This document shows, piece by piece, positions 8,804 through 17,045 of a stretch of 64,000 nt of DNA. Every line of letters starts with the position of its first letter. Within the stretch, counting starts at the first letter, position 1. The notes under the pieces were generated by a model. The model ran no database searches. It saw only the letters and a list, made by a program, of their open reading frames with translations, and was not told the origin of the DNA. Made by a program: the position numbers and the translations under genes. The DNA comes from Actinopolyspora mortivallis DSM 44261 (GTDB taxonomy: Bacteria > Actinomycetota > Actinomycetes > Mycobacteriales > Pseudonocardiaceae). The stretch is taken from assembly GCF_000384035.1 (NCBI RefSeq), contig NZ_KB913024.1, positions 2,041,584-2,105,583 of the forward strand. The letters run 5' to 3'.

Positions 8804-9456
8804 GCCTGGTCCCTCGTCCCCTCCCCCGACCTAACCAGCATGACCGCCTCGATCTGGCTGTGGACGTCGAGCTTGTCGAGAATACTGCGAGTGTGGGTCC
8901 GTACGGTCTGCACCGAGACGAACAGCTCCTCGGCGATCTGCCGGGATCGTTTTCCCTCCACCATCCCCGCCAGCACGTCCCGCTCCCTGGAGCTGAGGGA
9001 CTCCAGCGGCCCGCTCCCTCCGGAACCAGCGTCCTGCCGTCGCAGGGAACGCAGCACCGGCCCCAACAACTCGGGGGGATACCACCCCTCTCCCCGACTC
9101 ACCCCCCGGATCACCGTCACCAGGTCGGCGATACCGCGCTCCTTGGGCACCCAGGCGAGCGCTCCGGCACGCGCCGCCTCCACGGCCAGCTCCCGCCCCG
9201 GTCCCGAGGCCAGTACCACGATCCCCGCAGCGGGGCAGGCCTCGTTCAGTCGGCGGAGCACCTCCGATGCCTCGCTCCCACAGGAGACGAGATCCACCGT
9301 CACGACGTCCGGACGAGCCGCCGCGATCTTGTCCGCCAGTTCCTGTTCGAACGGGTCGGCGCTGCCCGCCACCCACAGGTCCGGCGCGGTGGACAGACAC
9401 TGGCCCAACGCCTCGACGAACATGCGTTGTTCGTCCACCAACAGCAGACGCAGCAT
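8800..9456 (-). CDS. LuxR/NarL-family response regulator (intact receiver)
   Basis: 218 residues. The receiver domain has Asp8-Glu9, phospho-acceptor Asp55 (VTVDL) and Lys105 (WVPKERG). The LuxR DNA-binding domain follows (LSSRERDVLAGM to LDVHSQIEA). ATG 9456 was chosen over the frame's far upstream start because it opens the beta-1 strand MLRLLLVDEQ behind a G-rich ribosome site. It is embedded inside the polysaccharide operon, between the GT2 synthase and the GT4 gene, and is coupled to the latter by GTGA, so it is probably a local regulator of the cluster (inference). It pairs with a second, degenerate LuxR gene at 6709-7368. Confidence 0.88.
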   Translation of the reverse strand: MLRLLLVDEQRMFVEALGQCLSTAPDLWVAGSADPFEQELADKIAAARPDVVTVDLVSCGSEASEVLRRLNEACPAAGIVVLASGPGRELAVEAARAGALAWVPKERGIADLVTVIRGVSRGEGWYPPELLGPVLRSLRRQDAGSGGSGPLESLSSRERDVLAGMVEGKRSRQIAEELFVSVQTVRTHTRSILDKLDVHSQIEAVMLVRSGEGTRDQA

Positions 9457-9577
9457 CCCGCCCCCCGGCACACCCACTGACCTTCGGTGTTCACATCGGA
9501 TTCTGCCCCAGGTCACACACGATCGCAGGCCAGGATTCCGCGGAACTCCTCGTGGGACGGTCCGGGGAAAAGTCCCC

Positions 9578-11032
9578 TCAGGGCCCTCCGGTGGAGGCAC
9601 GCTCGTTCGAGGCGCCGCCGGTTCCGGGAAGGATCTCTCCACGCAGGGTGTGGGCCACGGTGGGCCTCGAGAGCGTCGCACCGCCCGGGGGCACTCTCCG
9701 GCCCGGGCTGCTCCACCGACCCGTCGACCTCGTCAACCAGGCCAGCGGCAGAGTGTACAGCGACAACGCACAGTCCAGGACACGCAGCCCGAGGAAGAAG
9801 GCCCCGAACACGAGGAAGCGGGAACGGCGCAACAGCAGTGCCGCCAGCAGGCTCAGCAGGAGGTCGACGAGCACCACCCCAAACAGCAGAGTGACCAGTG
9901 AGACGTGTTCGGCCACCGCCTCGTGGAGGGGTCCGAGGGCGGAGTCGGCGGCGAACTCCGGAAACAGCACCGGTACGAGCAGCAACAGCAGGACCGCCGG
10001 AAGCAGCACCATCATCAGGCTGCTGGTCAGCAGCTCCGTGATCAGCAGGAACACCATGCAGCTGAACAGGTTTCGCCGCGGGCGGTGCCGTCGCACCGTC
10101 TGCCACAGTCCCAGTGCCCAGCGTTTGGTCTGTCGCACGTAGTCCCGCAGGTTGTCGGGATCCTGGGTGTAGGCCACCGCCCGCGGGGTGAAGCCCACCT
10201 TGCCAAGACCCTTCTGGTAGACCTCGAAGGTCATGTTGAAGTCCTCGATCACCAGCCCGGGCGGGTTCATGTCGATGAAGGGCAGCACCGCCGTGCGGTA
10301 CATGCTGGCGAATCCGGGAACGATGTGGGTGGCGTTGCAGCGCAGCCAGGTCTGGCCGAACTTGAGCAGGTACTGGCTCAGCGCGTAGATCCGCTGCCGG
10401 TGGCACACGAGCAACCGTCCCAACAACGACATGCCGGACCGGTCCCAGTCGCTGCGGACGAAACCGGCCACCGCCGCCACCTCCGGGTTCTCGAACAGGG
10501 GCAGTGCCGCCCGGAAGTAGTTGTCGTCGAGTCTGGTGTCGGCGTCGAGCAGCAGCACGAACGCGTAGCGCTCGACCAGCTCGAAGCGCTCCACCGCCTC
10601 CCGCAACGCCCCGGCCTTCCCCACGTTGGCCCGGGTGCTGATCACGTTCACCCCCGTGCTCTCGGCGATCTCGACCGTGCGGTCGGTGGAGCCGTCGGAG
10701 ACGACGTGGACGTTCTCGGCGGGAACCAGCGCCAGCACCGACTCCAGGCTGCGGCGTATCACCAGTTCCTCGTTGTGCGCGGCCATGAGCACGGCCACTC
10801 GTTCGACTCCGATCCGCCCCGCCCGACGAGGAACCGTTTCCGAGACTGCCCGCGGTGGCGAACACAGCCTCCCGAGGTCGGACAGCGCGCGCAGCAACCA
10901 CGAACGCGCCAGCACACGGGTGCGCAACCAGCCGAGGAGGGCGCTCGTGGCACGCAGCAGCCCCACTCCGCCCCAGAGCACGAAGTTGGCCCCGAAAACC
11001 AGGACCGCCAACAGCCACCACGGAATCACCAC
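9578..11032 (-). CDS. Membrane GT2 glycosyltransferase (polysaccharide synthase-like)
   Basis: 484 residues. One or two N-terminal membrane helices (IPWWLLAVLVFGANFVL) precede a cytosolic GT-A domain with MAAHNEE, DGSTDRT, LLLDADTRLD (DxD), VIEDFNMTFE and QTKRWALGLWQ. These are the D, DxD, ED and Q(x2)RW signatures of processive synthases such as N-acetylglucosamine or cellulose synthases. At least four hydrophobic segments follow (about residues 350-450), then a basic tail. GTG 11032 has GGAGG five bases upstream; the longer frame to 11176 would overlap the GH18 gene. It is probably the chain polymerase of the cluster; the sugar is unproven, but the co-operonic CE4 deacetylase and GH18 suggest an N-acetylhexosamine. 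Confidence 0.87.
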   Translation of the reverse strand: MVIPWWLLAVLVFGANFVLWGGVGLLRATSALLGWLRTRVLARSWLLRALSDLGRLCSPPRAVSETVPRRAGRIGVERVAVLMAAHNEELVIRRSLESVLALVPAENVHVVSDGSTDRTVEIAESTGVNVISTRANVGKAGALREAVERFELVERYAFVLLLDADTRLDDNYFRAALPLFENPEVAAVAGFVRSDWDRSGMSLLGRLLVCHRQRIYALSQYLLKFGQTWLRCNATHIVPGFASMYRTAVLPFIDMNPPGLVIEDFNMTFEVYQKGLGKVGFTPRAVAYTQDPDNLRDYVRQTKRWALGLWQTVRRHRPRRNLFSCMVFLLITELLTSSLMMVLLPAVLLLLLVPVLFPEFAADSALGPLHEAVAEHVSLVTLLFGVVLVDLLLSLLAALLLRRSRFLVFGAFFLGLRVLDCALSLYTLPLAWLTRSTGRWSSPGRRVPPGGATLSRPTVAHTLRGEILPGTGGASNERASTGGP

Positions 11033-11084
11033 GGTCACCTCCGCCGTTCGCTCGGGACACGGGACGGGGCGCGGGTTCGGGAGA

Positions 11085-12227
11085 TCATCGCCCCTCCTCT
11101 CCCCGGGAGAACACGTGACGCAACCGCGTCCAGGTACCCGGATCCGCGGCTCCGTACATCCACAGGTAGACACCACCGATGCCGGCCCGGTCCGCCACCT
11201 CGAACTTCGCCCGGGAACTGGTCGCGTTCTCGAACCAGACCTCGTGACCGTTTCCCTCGGCGTCGGTGTAGCGGAACCAGGGTGTCGCGCTCTGTTCGTC
11301 GAACCGCACCCCGACGTCGTGCTCCCGCACCAGCCGCATGGCCTCCGCCCAGGTCACGGGCTCACCGCGTCCCCCGGACCAGTCGTATCCGTAGAGCGGC
11401 ACACCCAGCACGATCTTGTGTGCGGGAATGGTGTCCCGGGCGTAGGCCACCACCTCGCGGACCCAGTCCACCGGCGCCACCGGACCGGGGGCGGAGGTGG
11501 ACCAGTGCCGGTCGTAGCCCATGAGACGCACCTGGTCGGCGAACCGACCTATCGCGGCGTAGTCCTGGGCCACGTTGCGCTCGTCGTAGCCGTTCCGGGA
11601 GGCCTTCGCGAACACCGCCACGGACAACGACCTGTCGTGGGCGTGCAGGGCCGCGGCGAGCTGACGGACCAGTGCGCTGAAGGCCGCGCGGTCGGAGGCC
11701 CGGAGTTCCTCGTAGTCGATGTCCACCCCGGCGTAGTCGTTGCGCAGCACCAGGTCGACGACCTCGCGGACGTGCTCCCTCCTGCGCCGGGGATCGTGCA
11801 GTACCGGCGCCACGGCCTCGTAGGACCAGCGCCCGTCGGTCATGTTCGCCACGGTGGGAGTGATCCGCAGCCGCGTGTCCCGCATCCGGTTCACGAGGGA
11901 GTTCGCCGCCGCGGCGCGTTCGGCAGGCACCTGGCTGACGACCCCACCCCGGGAGTCCAGACCGTATATCCACGGTGACACCTCACTGAACACGCGGCTG
12001 TGCCGCAGCACAGCGCTTCTTCCCCGTTCGAGGTTCCAGAAGGGAAGCGCCGCCACCACGTCGGTCCCGGATCGGGAGGAGGGGCCGGACCGGGGGCCGG
12101 ACTCGACCGACCACACCAGCATCAACAACACCAACCCCAGTGCGGGCACACACGTGAGCAGACCGGTCCGCCAGCCGCCGAGACGCATCCGGCGGCGAAA
12201 CCCCGACGATCCGGAACCGGCACGCAT
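11085..12227 (-). CDS. Membrane-anchored GH18-family hydrolase (chitinase / YaaH-like)
   Basis: About 380 residues. A basic N-terminus is followed by one hydrophobic segment (TGLLTCVPALGLVLLMLVW), a signal anchor or signal peptide. The GH18 barrel carries the DxxDxDxE motif as YAGVDIDYEEL, with the final Glu as catalytic acid, plus LMGYDRHW and the terminal GGVYLWMYG strand. The family cuts beta-1,4-GlcNAc linkages in chitin, peptidoglycan or PNAG-like polymers. In this operon it probably trims or releases the exported polymer. The start is ambiguous: ATG 12227 is used, TTG 12239 and GTG 12236 are alternatives. The gene lies 19 bp after the epimerase stop. Confidence 0.83.
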   Translation of the reverse strand: MRAGSGSSGFRRRMRLGGWRTGLLTCVPALGLVLLMLVWSVESGPRSGPSSRSGTDVVAALPFWNLERGRSAVLRHSRVFSEVSPWIYGLDSRGGVVSQVPAERAAAANSLVNRMRDTRLRITPTVANMTDGRWSYEAVAPVLHDPRRRREHVREVVDLVLRNDYAGVDIDYEELRASDRAAFSALVRQLAAALHAHDRSLSVAVFAKASRNGYDERNVAQDYAAIGRFADQVRLMGYDRHWSTSAPGPVAPVDWVREVVAYARDTIPAHKIVLGVPLYGYDWSGGRGEPVTWAEAMRLVREHDVGVRFDEQSATPWFRYTDAEGNGHEVWFENATSSRAKFEVADRAGIGGVYLWMYGAADPGTWTRLRHVFSRGEEGR

Positions 12228-12246
12228 CACCGCCACCAATCACGGG

Positions 12247-13248
12247 TCACTCGCGACCGGACAGCGAGGAAGCCACTGTGGTCCGGTCGGCGGTGCGGGT
12301 GTGTTCGTCGATCACGGAACGGATGATCGAGTCGATGTCGTGCGCCGGGTGGAAACCGACCAGCTCCCGCGCGAGCGTGCAGTCCGGAACCCGACGTCGC
12401 ATGTCCTCGTAGCCGCTGCCGTAGACCTCCTCGTAGGAGTGGTACTCGATCCCACTGCGGGACCCCGTCAGGGCGATCACGCGGTGTGCCAGCCCGACGA
12501 TGGACACCTGTTCCGCGCTGCCCAGGTTCACCGCGTGGCCACGGGCGCGTTCGGTACGGACCAGATCGAGCAGTGCGGGAACGACGTCGGCGACGTGGCA
12601 GAAACACCGGATCTGCTCCCCCGTTCCGAAGACCGTCAGCGGCATTCCGCGCAGCGCCTTGGACACGAAACGCGGAAGGACCATCCCGTAGCGGCCGCTC
12701 TGCCGGGGTCCCACGGTGTTGAACAGGCGCACCGTGACGGACCACACGCCCCGTTCCTCGTCCCAGGCCCGCACCAGACTCTCGTCGACCGCTTTCGCCT
12801 CCGAGTAGGACCAACGGGACTTCAGGGGGGAACCCACGATCCGGTCGTCCTGCTCGGTCAGTCCCACCTTGTCGTTCTTGCCGTAGATCTCGCTGGTGGA
12901 GGCCAGCAGCACCCGTGCGCGGTGCCGCGAGGCCGCCTCCATGACGTGCTGGGTTCCGTGGATGTTGGTGAGCAGACTGTCCAACGTGCGGTCCCGGATG
13001 ACGAAGGCCCCCACGGCGGCGGCCAGGTGGAAGATCACGTCGCAGCCCGCGGCCGCCTCGTCCACGGTGCGCGCGTCGAGCACGCTTCCGGGCACCCGGT
13101 GCAACCGCCGGGTTGGAGCGGAGTCCAGGTTCCGCCAGTCCCCCGTGCTCCCGTCGTCCAGGGCGACCACGGTGTGCCCGTTCTCCAGCAGGTGCTCGAC
13201 CAAGTGGGAGCCGAGGAAACCAGCGGCTCCGGTGACCAGTGCCCTCAT
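12247..13248 (-). CDS. NAD-dependent sugar-nucleotide epimerase/dehydratase (extended SDR)
   Basis: 333 residues. Extended short-chain dehydrogenase with the NAD motif TGAAGFLGS at the N-terminus, STSEIYG, and the catalytic Tyr-Lys in YSEAK, with RLFNTVGPRQ downstream. Family members are UDP-glucose 4-epimerases, UDP-glucuronate decarboxylases and dTDP-glucose dehydratases. The nearby nucleotide-sugar dehydrogenase makes a uronate substrate plausible, but this is inference. The ATG overlaps the preceding GT4 stop by four bases (ATGA), so the two are translationally coupled. Confidence 0.87.
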   Translation of the reverse strand: MRALVTGAAGFLGSHLVEHLLENGHTVVALDDGSTGDWRNLDSAPTRRLHRVPGSVLDARTVDEAAAGCDVIFHLAAAVGAFVIRDRTLDSLLTNIHGTQHVMEAASRHRARVLLASTSEIYGKNDKVGLTEQDDRIVGSPLKSRWSYSEAKAVDESLVRAWDEERGVWSVTVRLFNTVGPRQSGRYGMVLPRFVSKALRGMPLTVFGTGEQIRCFCHVADVVPALLDLVRTERARGHAVNLGSAEQVSIVGLAHRVIALTGSRSGIEYHSYEEVYGSGYEDMRRRVPDCTLARELVGFHPAHDIDSIIRSVIDEHTRTADRTTVASSLSGRE

Positions 13249-14402
13249 CGGTGCACCCCCGTGGTGGTCGGACCGGTCGTGAGGTCTCGCGTCCTCCCCC
13301 GTTGGGAGGAGCTGCCTCCCCCGCGGGCCAACAGGTGCTCGTACAACGAGTCGAGACGCTCGGTCACCGCCTCCATGCCGTAGAGCGTGCGCAGCTGCTC
13401 CACCTGAGCACGGGGACGTTGTGCCTCCAGCTCGCCCCGCAGGGCTGCACGGAGCCGTTCCGGAGTCCCCTCCACCTCGACGGCCCGGTCGGTGTCCACT
13501 CCCTCCAGGGCCGGACAGGTGGTGTAGAGCACGACGAGCCCGTTGGCCAACGCCTCCAGCACCGAGAGCCCGAAGGTTTCCTGCTTCGAGCAGGCGACGA
13601 AGAGGTCGAAGGACGACAGCACCGCGGCGACGTCACTGCGCTGCCCCGCGAACAGCACCCGGTCGGAGACCCCGTGTTCGTGCGCGATCCGTTCCAGCCG
13701 CTGCCGGTCGGGACCGTCGCCGACCAGCACCACCCGCGTGTGCTCGTCGAGCAGGGGAGCGGCCGCCTCGATGAGCAGGTCGAAACGTTTGTTCGGGTCG
13801 AGTCTGCCCAGCACCCCGATGACTCGTTCCCGCTCGGACAGACCGAGCTCGGTGCGGGTACGGCGGCGGGCTACCGGGTCGAAGGTCACCCGGTCGAAGT
13901 CGACCCCGTTGGGAACCACCCGTATCCTGCGTCCGGGCACACCCCAGCGCCGCAGTCGTTCGGCCACGGTGTCCGAGACGGCGACCGTGGTGTCGCCGAA
14001 CCGCTCACTGGCCAGGTAGAGCAGCCGCACCCCGGTGGTCATACGTCTGCGTTCGAGATGGGTCTGTCCGATGGAGTGTTCGGTGGCGACGACCACCGGC
14101 ACCCCCGCCAGGCGCGCGGCCGGCCGGCCGTAGACGCAGGAGCGATAGAGGTGGGTGTGCACCGCGTCGAACCCTCCGGAGCGCATCAGCGAACGCAGTC
14201 TGTACAGCGCGCTCGGCTCCGTGTTGCTGCGCATTCCCAGGTCGTGTACCGGGACACCGGCCTCGGAGATCATCCCGGCCACCTCGCCCGCGTTGTACAG
14301 CGCGGCCACCTCACAGTCGTGTCTGCTGCGCCGCACCAGTTCGTACAACTGCAGTTCGGCACCACCGACACCCAAGCCCGTGATCACGTGTAGTACTCGC
14401 AC
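13245..14402 (-). CDS. GT4-family glycosyltransferase
   Basis: 385 residues, GT-B fold: ITGLGVGGAE at the N-terminus, DAVHTHLYRS and ATEHSIG in the acceptor domain, then GVLGRLDPNKRFDLLI and SKQETFGLSVLEAL (EX7E) in the donor domain. A Ser/Arg/Thr-rich tail of about 25 residues follows. The GTG start has GAGGAGG about six bases upstream. Its first 92 bp overlap the 3' end of the sugar-transferase gene in another frame, unusually long for this cluster. It is probably the second committed glycosyl transfer onto the lipid carrier. Confidence 0.88.
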   Translation of the reverse strand: MRVLHVITGLGVGGAELQLYELVRRSRHDCEVAALYNAGEVAGMISEAGVPVHDLGMRSNTEPSALYRLRSLMRSGGFDAVHTHLYRSCVYGRPAARLAGVPVVVATEHSIGQTHLERRRMTTGVRLLYLASERFGDTTVAVSDTVAERLRRWGVPGRRIRVVPNGVDFDRVTFDPVARRRTRTELGLSERERVIGVLGRLDPNKRFDLLIEAAAPLLDEHTRVVLVGDGPDRQRLERIAHEHGVSDRVLFAGQRSDVAAVLSSFDLFVACSKQETFGLSVLEALANGLVVLYTTCPALEGVDTDRAVEVEGTPERLRAALRGELEAQRPRAQVEQLRTLYGMEAVTERLDSLYEHLLARGGGSSSQRGRTRDLTTGPTTTGVHR

Positions 14403-15819
14403 TCCCGGCCTCCTCGTGTTCGTTGTGTCCCTGCCCGAATCCCGCCAGCACCCCCGCCGTGCGCACGAGCACCACCAGGTCCGTCCACGGCGTCCAGTAC
14501 TCGATGTAGTGGTTGTCGAAACGGGCCCGTTCGGCGATCGAGGTGTCGCCGTGCAAACCGTTCACCTGTGCCCAACCGGTGACTCCCCCCGCGACGCGGT
14601 GCCGGTCGGCGTAGTGGGGGATCTCGGCGGAGAAGCGCACCGCGTAGTACGGCCGTTCCGGTCGCGGGCCCACCAGCGACAGACGACCGCGCACCACATC
14701 CCACAGCTGGGGGAGCTCGTCGAGGTGGGTACGGCGCAACCACGTGCCCAGGCGCCCGCACTGCTCCGGCAACGGCCTCCAGCCGGTGTGCTCGTCCACC
14801 GCCAGCACCGTGCGCAGCTTCGTCACCAGCACCAGTCCCCCGTCCCTGCCGACTCTCTCCTGGCGGAACAGAGGGCTGCGTCCACCGCCGCACCGCACCA
14901 GCGCGGCGAGTACCGCCAACAACGGTGTCACCGCGACCAGCAGGGGAACCGCGAGGGCGAGATCGCACACCCGCTTGGTCGAGCGTGCCGCCACCGTCCG
15001 GCCCCCCGTGCGCAACGGAAGCAACGGGATTCCCCACACCTCGTCCAGCGCCGCCTTCGGCACGGCGAGGCCGAGGTCCGGAAGTCTCGGCAGCACGCAG
15101 AAGTCCACCGAAGGGCAGCGGCAGCGTCGTACCGCGTCGACGAGCTCGTCCGCTTCCGAGCTCTCCGGGCAGAGAATCACCCTGGTCGCTGCGTACCGTC
15201 GGACGAGTTCCTCCAGCTCTGCCGGTTCCGCGACCACCGGTCCGTCCTCGGGGACACCGCCGCGGTGACGCACCCCGACCGGACGCAGTCCGAACTCGGG
15301 GTGCCGCCCGAGATCCCGCAGGATCTCCCCCGCCGCGTCGGAACCACCGACCACCAGGACCGTCTCGACGAGCCTGCCGCGAACACGCAGAGTGCTCAAC
15401 ACCCCGCTCACCAGCAGCCGCGCACCGCACAGCGCACCCGTCACCCCCCCGCCGAGCACGGCCGTGCGCACCGGCCCGAGGCCGGGCGCCAACGGAACCA
15501 ACGACAGGGCGCTGGCGAGCACCACGTGTCCGAACTCGTCCGAGGCCCGTGCGCACAGACGCAGCCGGTGCGCTCCCCGAGCCGAGAGCACCACCAGCAC
15601 CCCACAGGAGTGGACCAGCGCCACCACCGGCCCCACTCCCAGCCACGGCAGCACCGCACACAACGCCAGAACGTCCGTGCCCAGCAGCAGTCTCCGGGGA
15701 AGCAGGCGCACCCACCGGCCCGGCAGCGGGACCTCGGGCCGATGCGACCATGTGGTCTCCGTCCCGGGCCGGGCGGTGTCGTCGCCCCCCACGTCCCGAC
15801 GGGGCAGCTGGCGGGTCAT
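14311..15819 (-). CDS. Polyprenyl-phosphate sugar phosphotransferase (initiating transferase)
   Basis: 502 residues. Loads the first sugar-1-phosphate onto undecaprenyl phosphate at the inner face of the membrane. The N-terminal half has several hydrophobic segments and a Rossmann-like domain (VLVVGGSDAAGEIL); the C-terminal bacterial sugar transferase domain has TKRVCDLALAVPLL (membrane re-entrant helix), RQERVGRDG, KLRTV, RRTHLDELPQLWDV and SLVGPRPERP, the standard PHPT-family signatures. ATG 15819 overlaps the oxidoreductase stop (ATGA); the ORF upstream of it is a shadow. The core domain ends near YIEYWTPWTDL, and about 40 extra residues read into the downstream GT4 gene. Its presence identifies the cluster as a lipid-linked exopolysaccharide pathway. 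Confidence 0.9.
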   Translation of the reverse strand: MTRQLPRRDVGGDDTARPGTETTWSHRPEVPLPGRWVRLLPRRLLLGTDVLALCAVLPWLGVGPVVALVHSCGVLVVLSARGAHRLRLCARASDEFGHVVLASALSLVPLAPGLGPVRTAVLGGGVTGALCGARLLVSGVLSTLRVRGRLVETVLVVGGSDAAGEILRDLGRHPEFGLRPVGVRHRGGVPEDGPVVAEPAELEELVRRYAATRVILCPESSEADELVDAVRRCRCPSVDFCVLPRLPDLGLAVPKAALDEVWGIPLLPLRTGGRTVAARSTKRVCDLALAVPLLVAVTPLLAVLAALVRCGGGRSPLFRQERVGRDGGLVLVTKLRTVLAVDEHTGWRPLPEQCGRLGTWLRRTHLDELPQLWDVVRGRLSLVGPRPERPYYAVRFSAEIPHYADRHRVAGGVTGWAQVNGLHGDTSIAERARFDNHYIEYWTPWTDLVVLVRTAGVLAGFGQGHNEHEEAGSASTTRDHGLGCRWCRTAVVRTGAAQQTRL

Positions 15820-17045
15820 CCGCGGGTCCCCGGAACGGCGAAGACCCTGCGTTCCCGGGCCGGTGATATCCGCGCCGTCACCGCCCGGGAGGCGTGGTGC
15901 GCCCCGTAGACGAACCGCATCACGGGGCCGAAGCTCGGGGCGACGGCGGGACCGACGAAGAACAGTCCGGGTACGGAGGACTGGTAGTCGGACCCCACGC
16001 GGGGGGTGCGGTCCAGCGTGCTCACCCCGGCGCGGAGCTCGGGGCTGAGGAAGGACAACCGTCCGAGGTCGGGACGGTACCCCGTCGCGCTGATCACGTG
16101 GTCCACCGACAGCGTGCTGGTCTCGCTGCCCCGACGCAGTCCGAGCCGCACCCGGTCCCCCGCCGGATCCGCCCATTCCACTTCGCGCTGGAGCAGCATG
16201 GGGATCTTTCCGTCCACCCTGTCCCGCAGCCACCACGCACCGGCGGGGCCGAGGGCGGTACGGGCCAGTCTCACCCTGGTGGCGGGCGGCAGGAACCGGA
16301 ACAGCTCGGGGTGTTCGGAGTAGAACCAGGTGGCCCATCCGGTTCCCAGGCCGGCCTCGGGTTCGCGGAGTCTGCTGCGCAGGCTCCGCTCCTCGGCCGG
16401 GGGGAGTCCGTTCCACGCGATCCGCCCGCGCCGGGCGACGATCCGCACCGAGGCCCCCGACTCGCGCAGCAGGGCCGCGGTCTCCAACGCGGACTGCCCC
16501 GCTCCCAGGACCGCCACCTCGCGGTCCCGGAACACCCCCAGATCCACGTGGGCACTGGCGTGCGAGGACAGGTGGGCGGGCAGTTCGGCCAGCACGTCCG
16601 GCATCCGCACGAAGTGCTCCACCCCGGTGGCGACCACCACGTTCCGCGCGCTCGCCGTACGACCGTCCGTCAGTTCGAGTTCGTAGCGGTCCCCGGTCCG
16701 ACGGAGCCGGTCGACGAGCACCTGCTCCACGTCGGGGGCGTGGTTGCGCTCGAACCACGTGCCGTACTCCAGGAAGGTGTCCAACGAGACCGGAACACCG
16801 ATGTGGGCGTAGACCCGACCGGTCTCCCGGCAGAAGGTCTCCAGCGTGTGACTGGCGTGGGGATCCGAGAGGCTGCAGGCGAAACCCTGGGACTTCAGGT
16901 ACATGCCCCGCGGCATGGCGGTGCGCCACAGGTTCAGCGGCACCCCGAACTGGCGATGGCTGACGCCGGCGGCACGCAGGTGCGCGGCCAGCGACAGACC
17001 GTACGGTCCGGCGCCGACGACGGCGACGTCCACTGTCTCGTTCAT
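15816..17045 (-). CDS. FAD-dependent NAD(P)-linked oxidoreductase (flavin monooxygenase-like)
   Basis: 409 residues. The N-terminal FAD-binding GAGPYG and a second dinucleotide site, GAGQSALETA, fit a two-Rossmann flavin monooxygenase or lysine/ornithine N-hydroxylase-like enzyme; NVVVATGVEHF and the C-terminal SATGYRPDLG are the ATG motifs of the class. ATG 17045 sits in ATGA overlap with the ATP-grasp stop. Its place between an ATP-grasp ligase and the initiating sugar transferase is not part of standard polysaccharide pathways, so it may oxidise an amino or sugar substituent of the polymer. The substrate is not determinable. Confidence 0.82.
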   Translation of the reverse strand: MNETVDVAVVGAGPYGLSLAAHLRAAGVSHRQFGVPLNLWRTAMPRGMYLKSQGFACSLSDPHASHTLETFCRETGRVYAHIGVPVSLDTFLEYGTWFERNHAPDVEQVLVDRLRRTGDRYELELTDGRTASARNVVVATGVEHFVRMPDVLAELPAHLSSHASAHVDLGVFRDREVAVLGAGQSALETAALLRESGASVRIVARRGRIAWNGLPPAEERSLRSRLREPEAGLGTGWATWFYSEHPELFRFLPPATRVRLARTALGPAGAWWLRDRVDGKIPMLLQREVEWADPAGDRVRLGLRRGSETSTLSVDHVISATGYRPDLGRLSFLSPELRAGVSTLDRTPRVGSDYQSSVPGLFFVGPAVAPSFGPVMRFVYGAHHASRAVTARISPARERRVFAVPGTRG

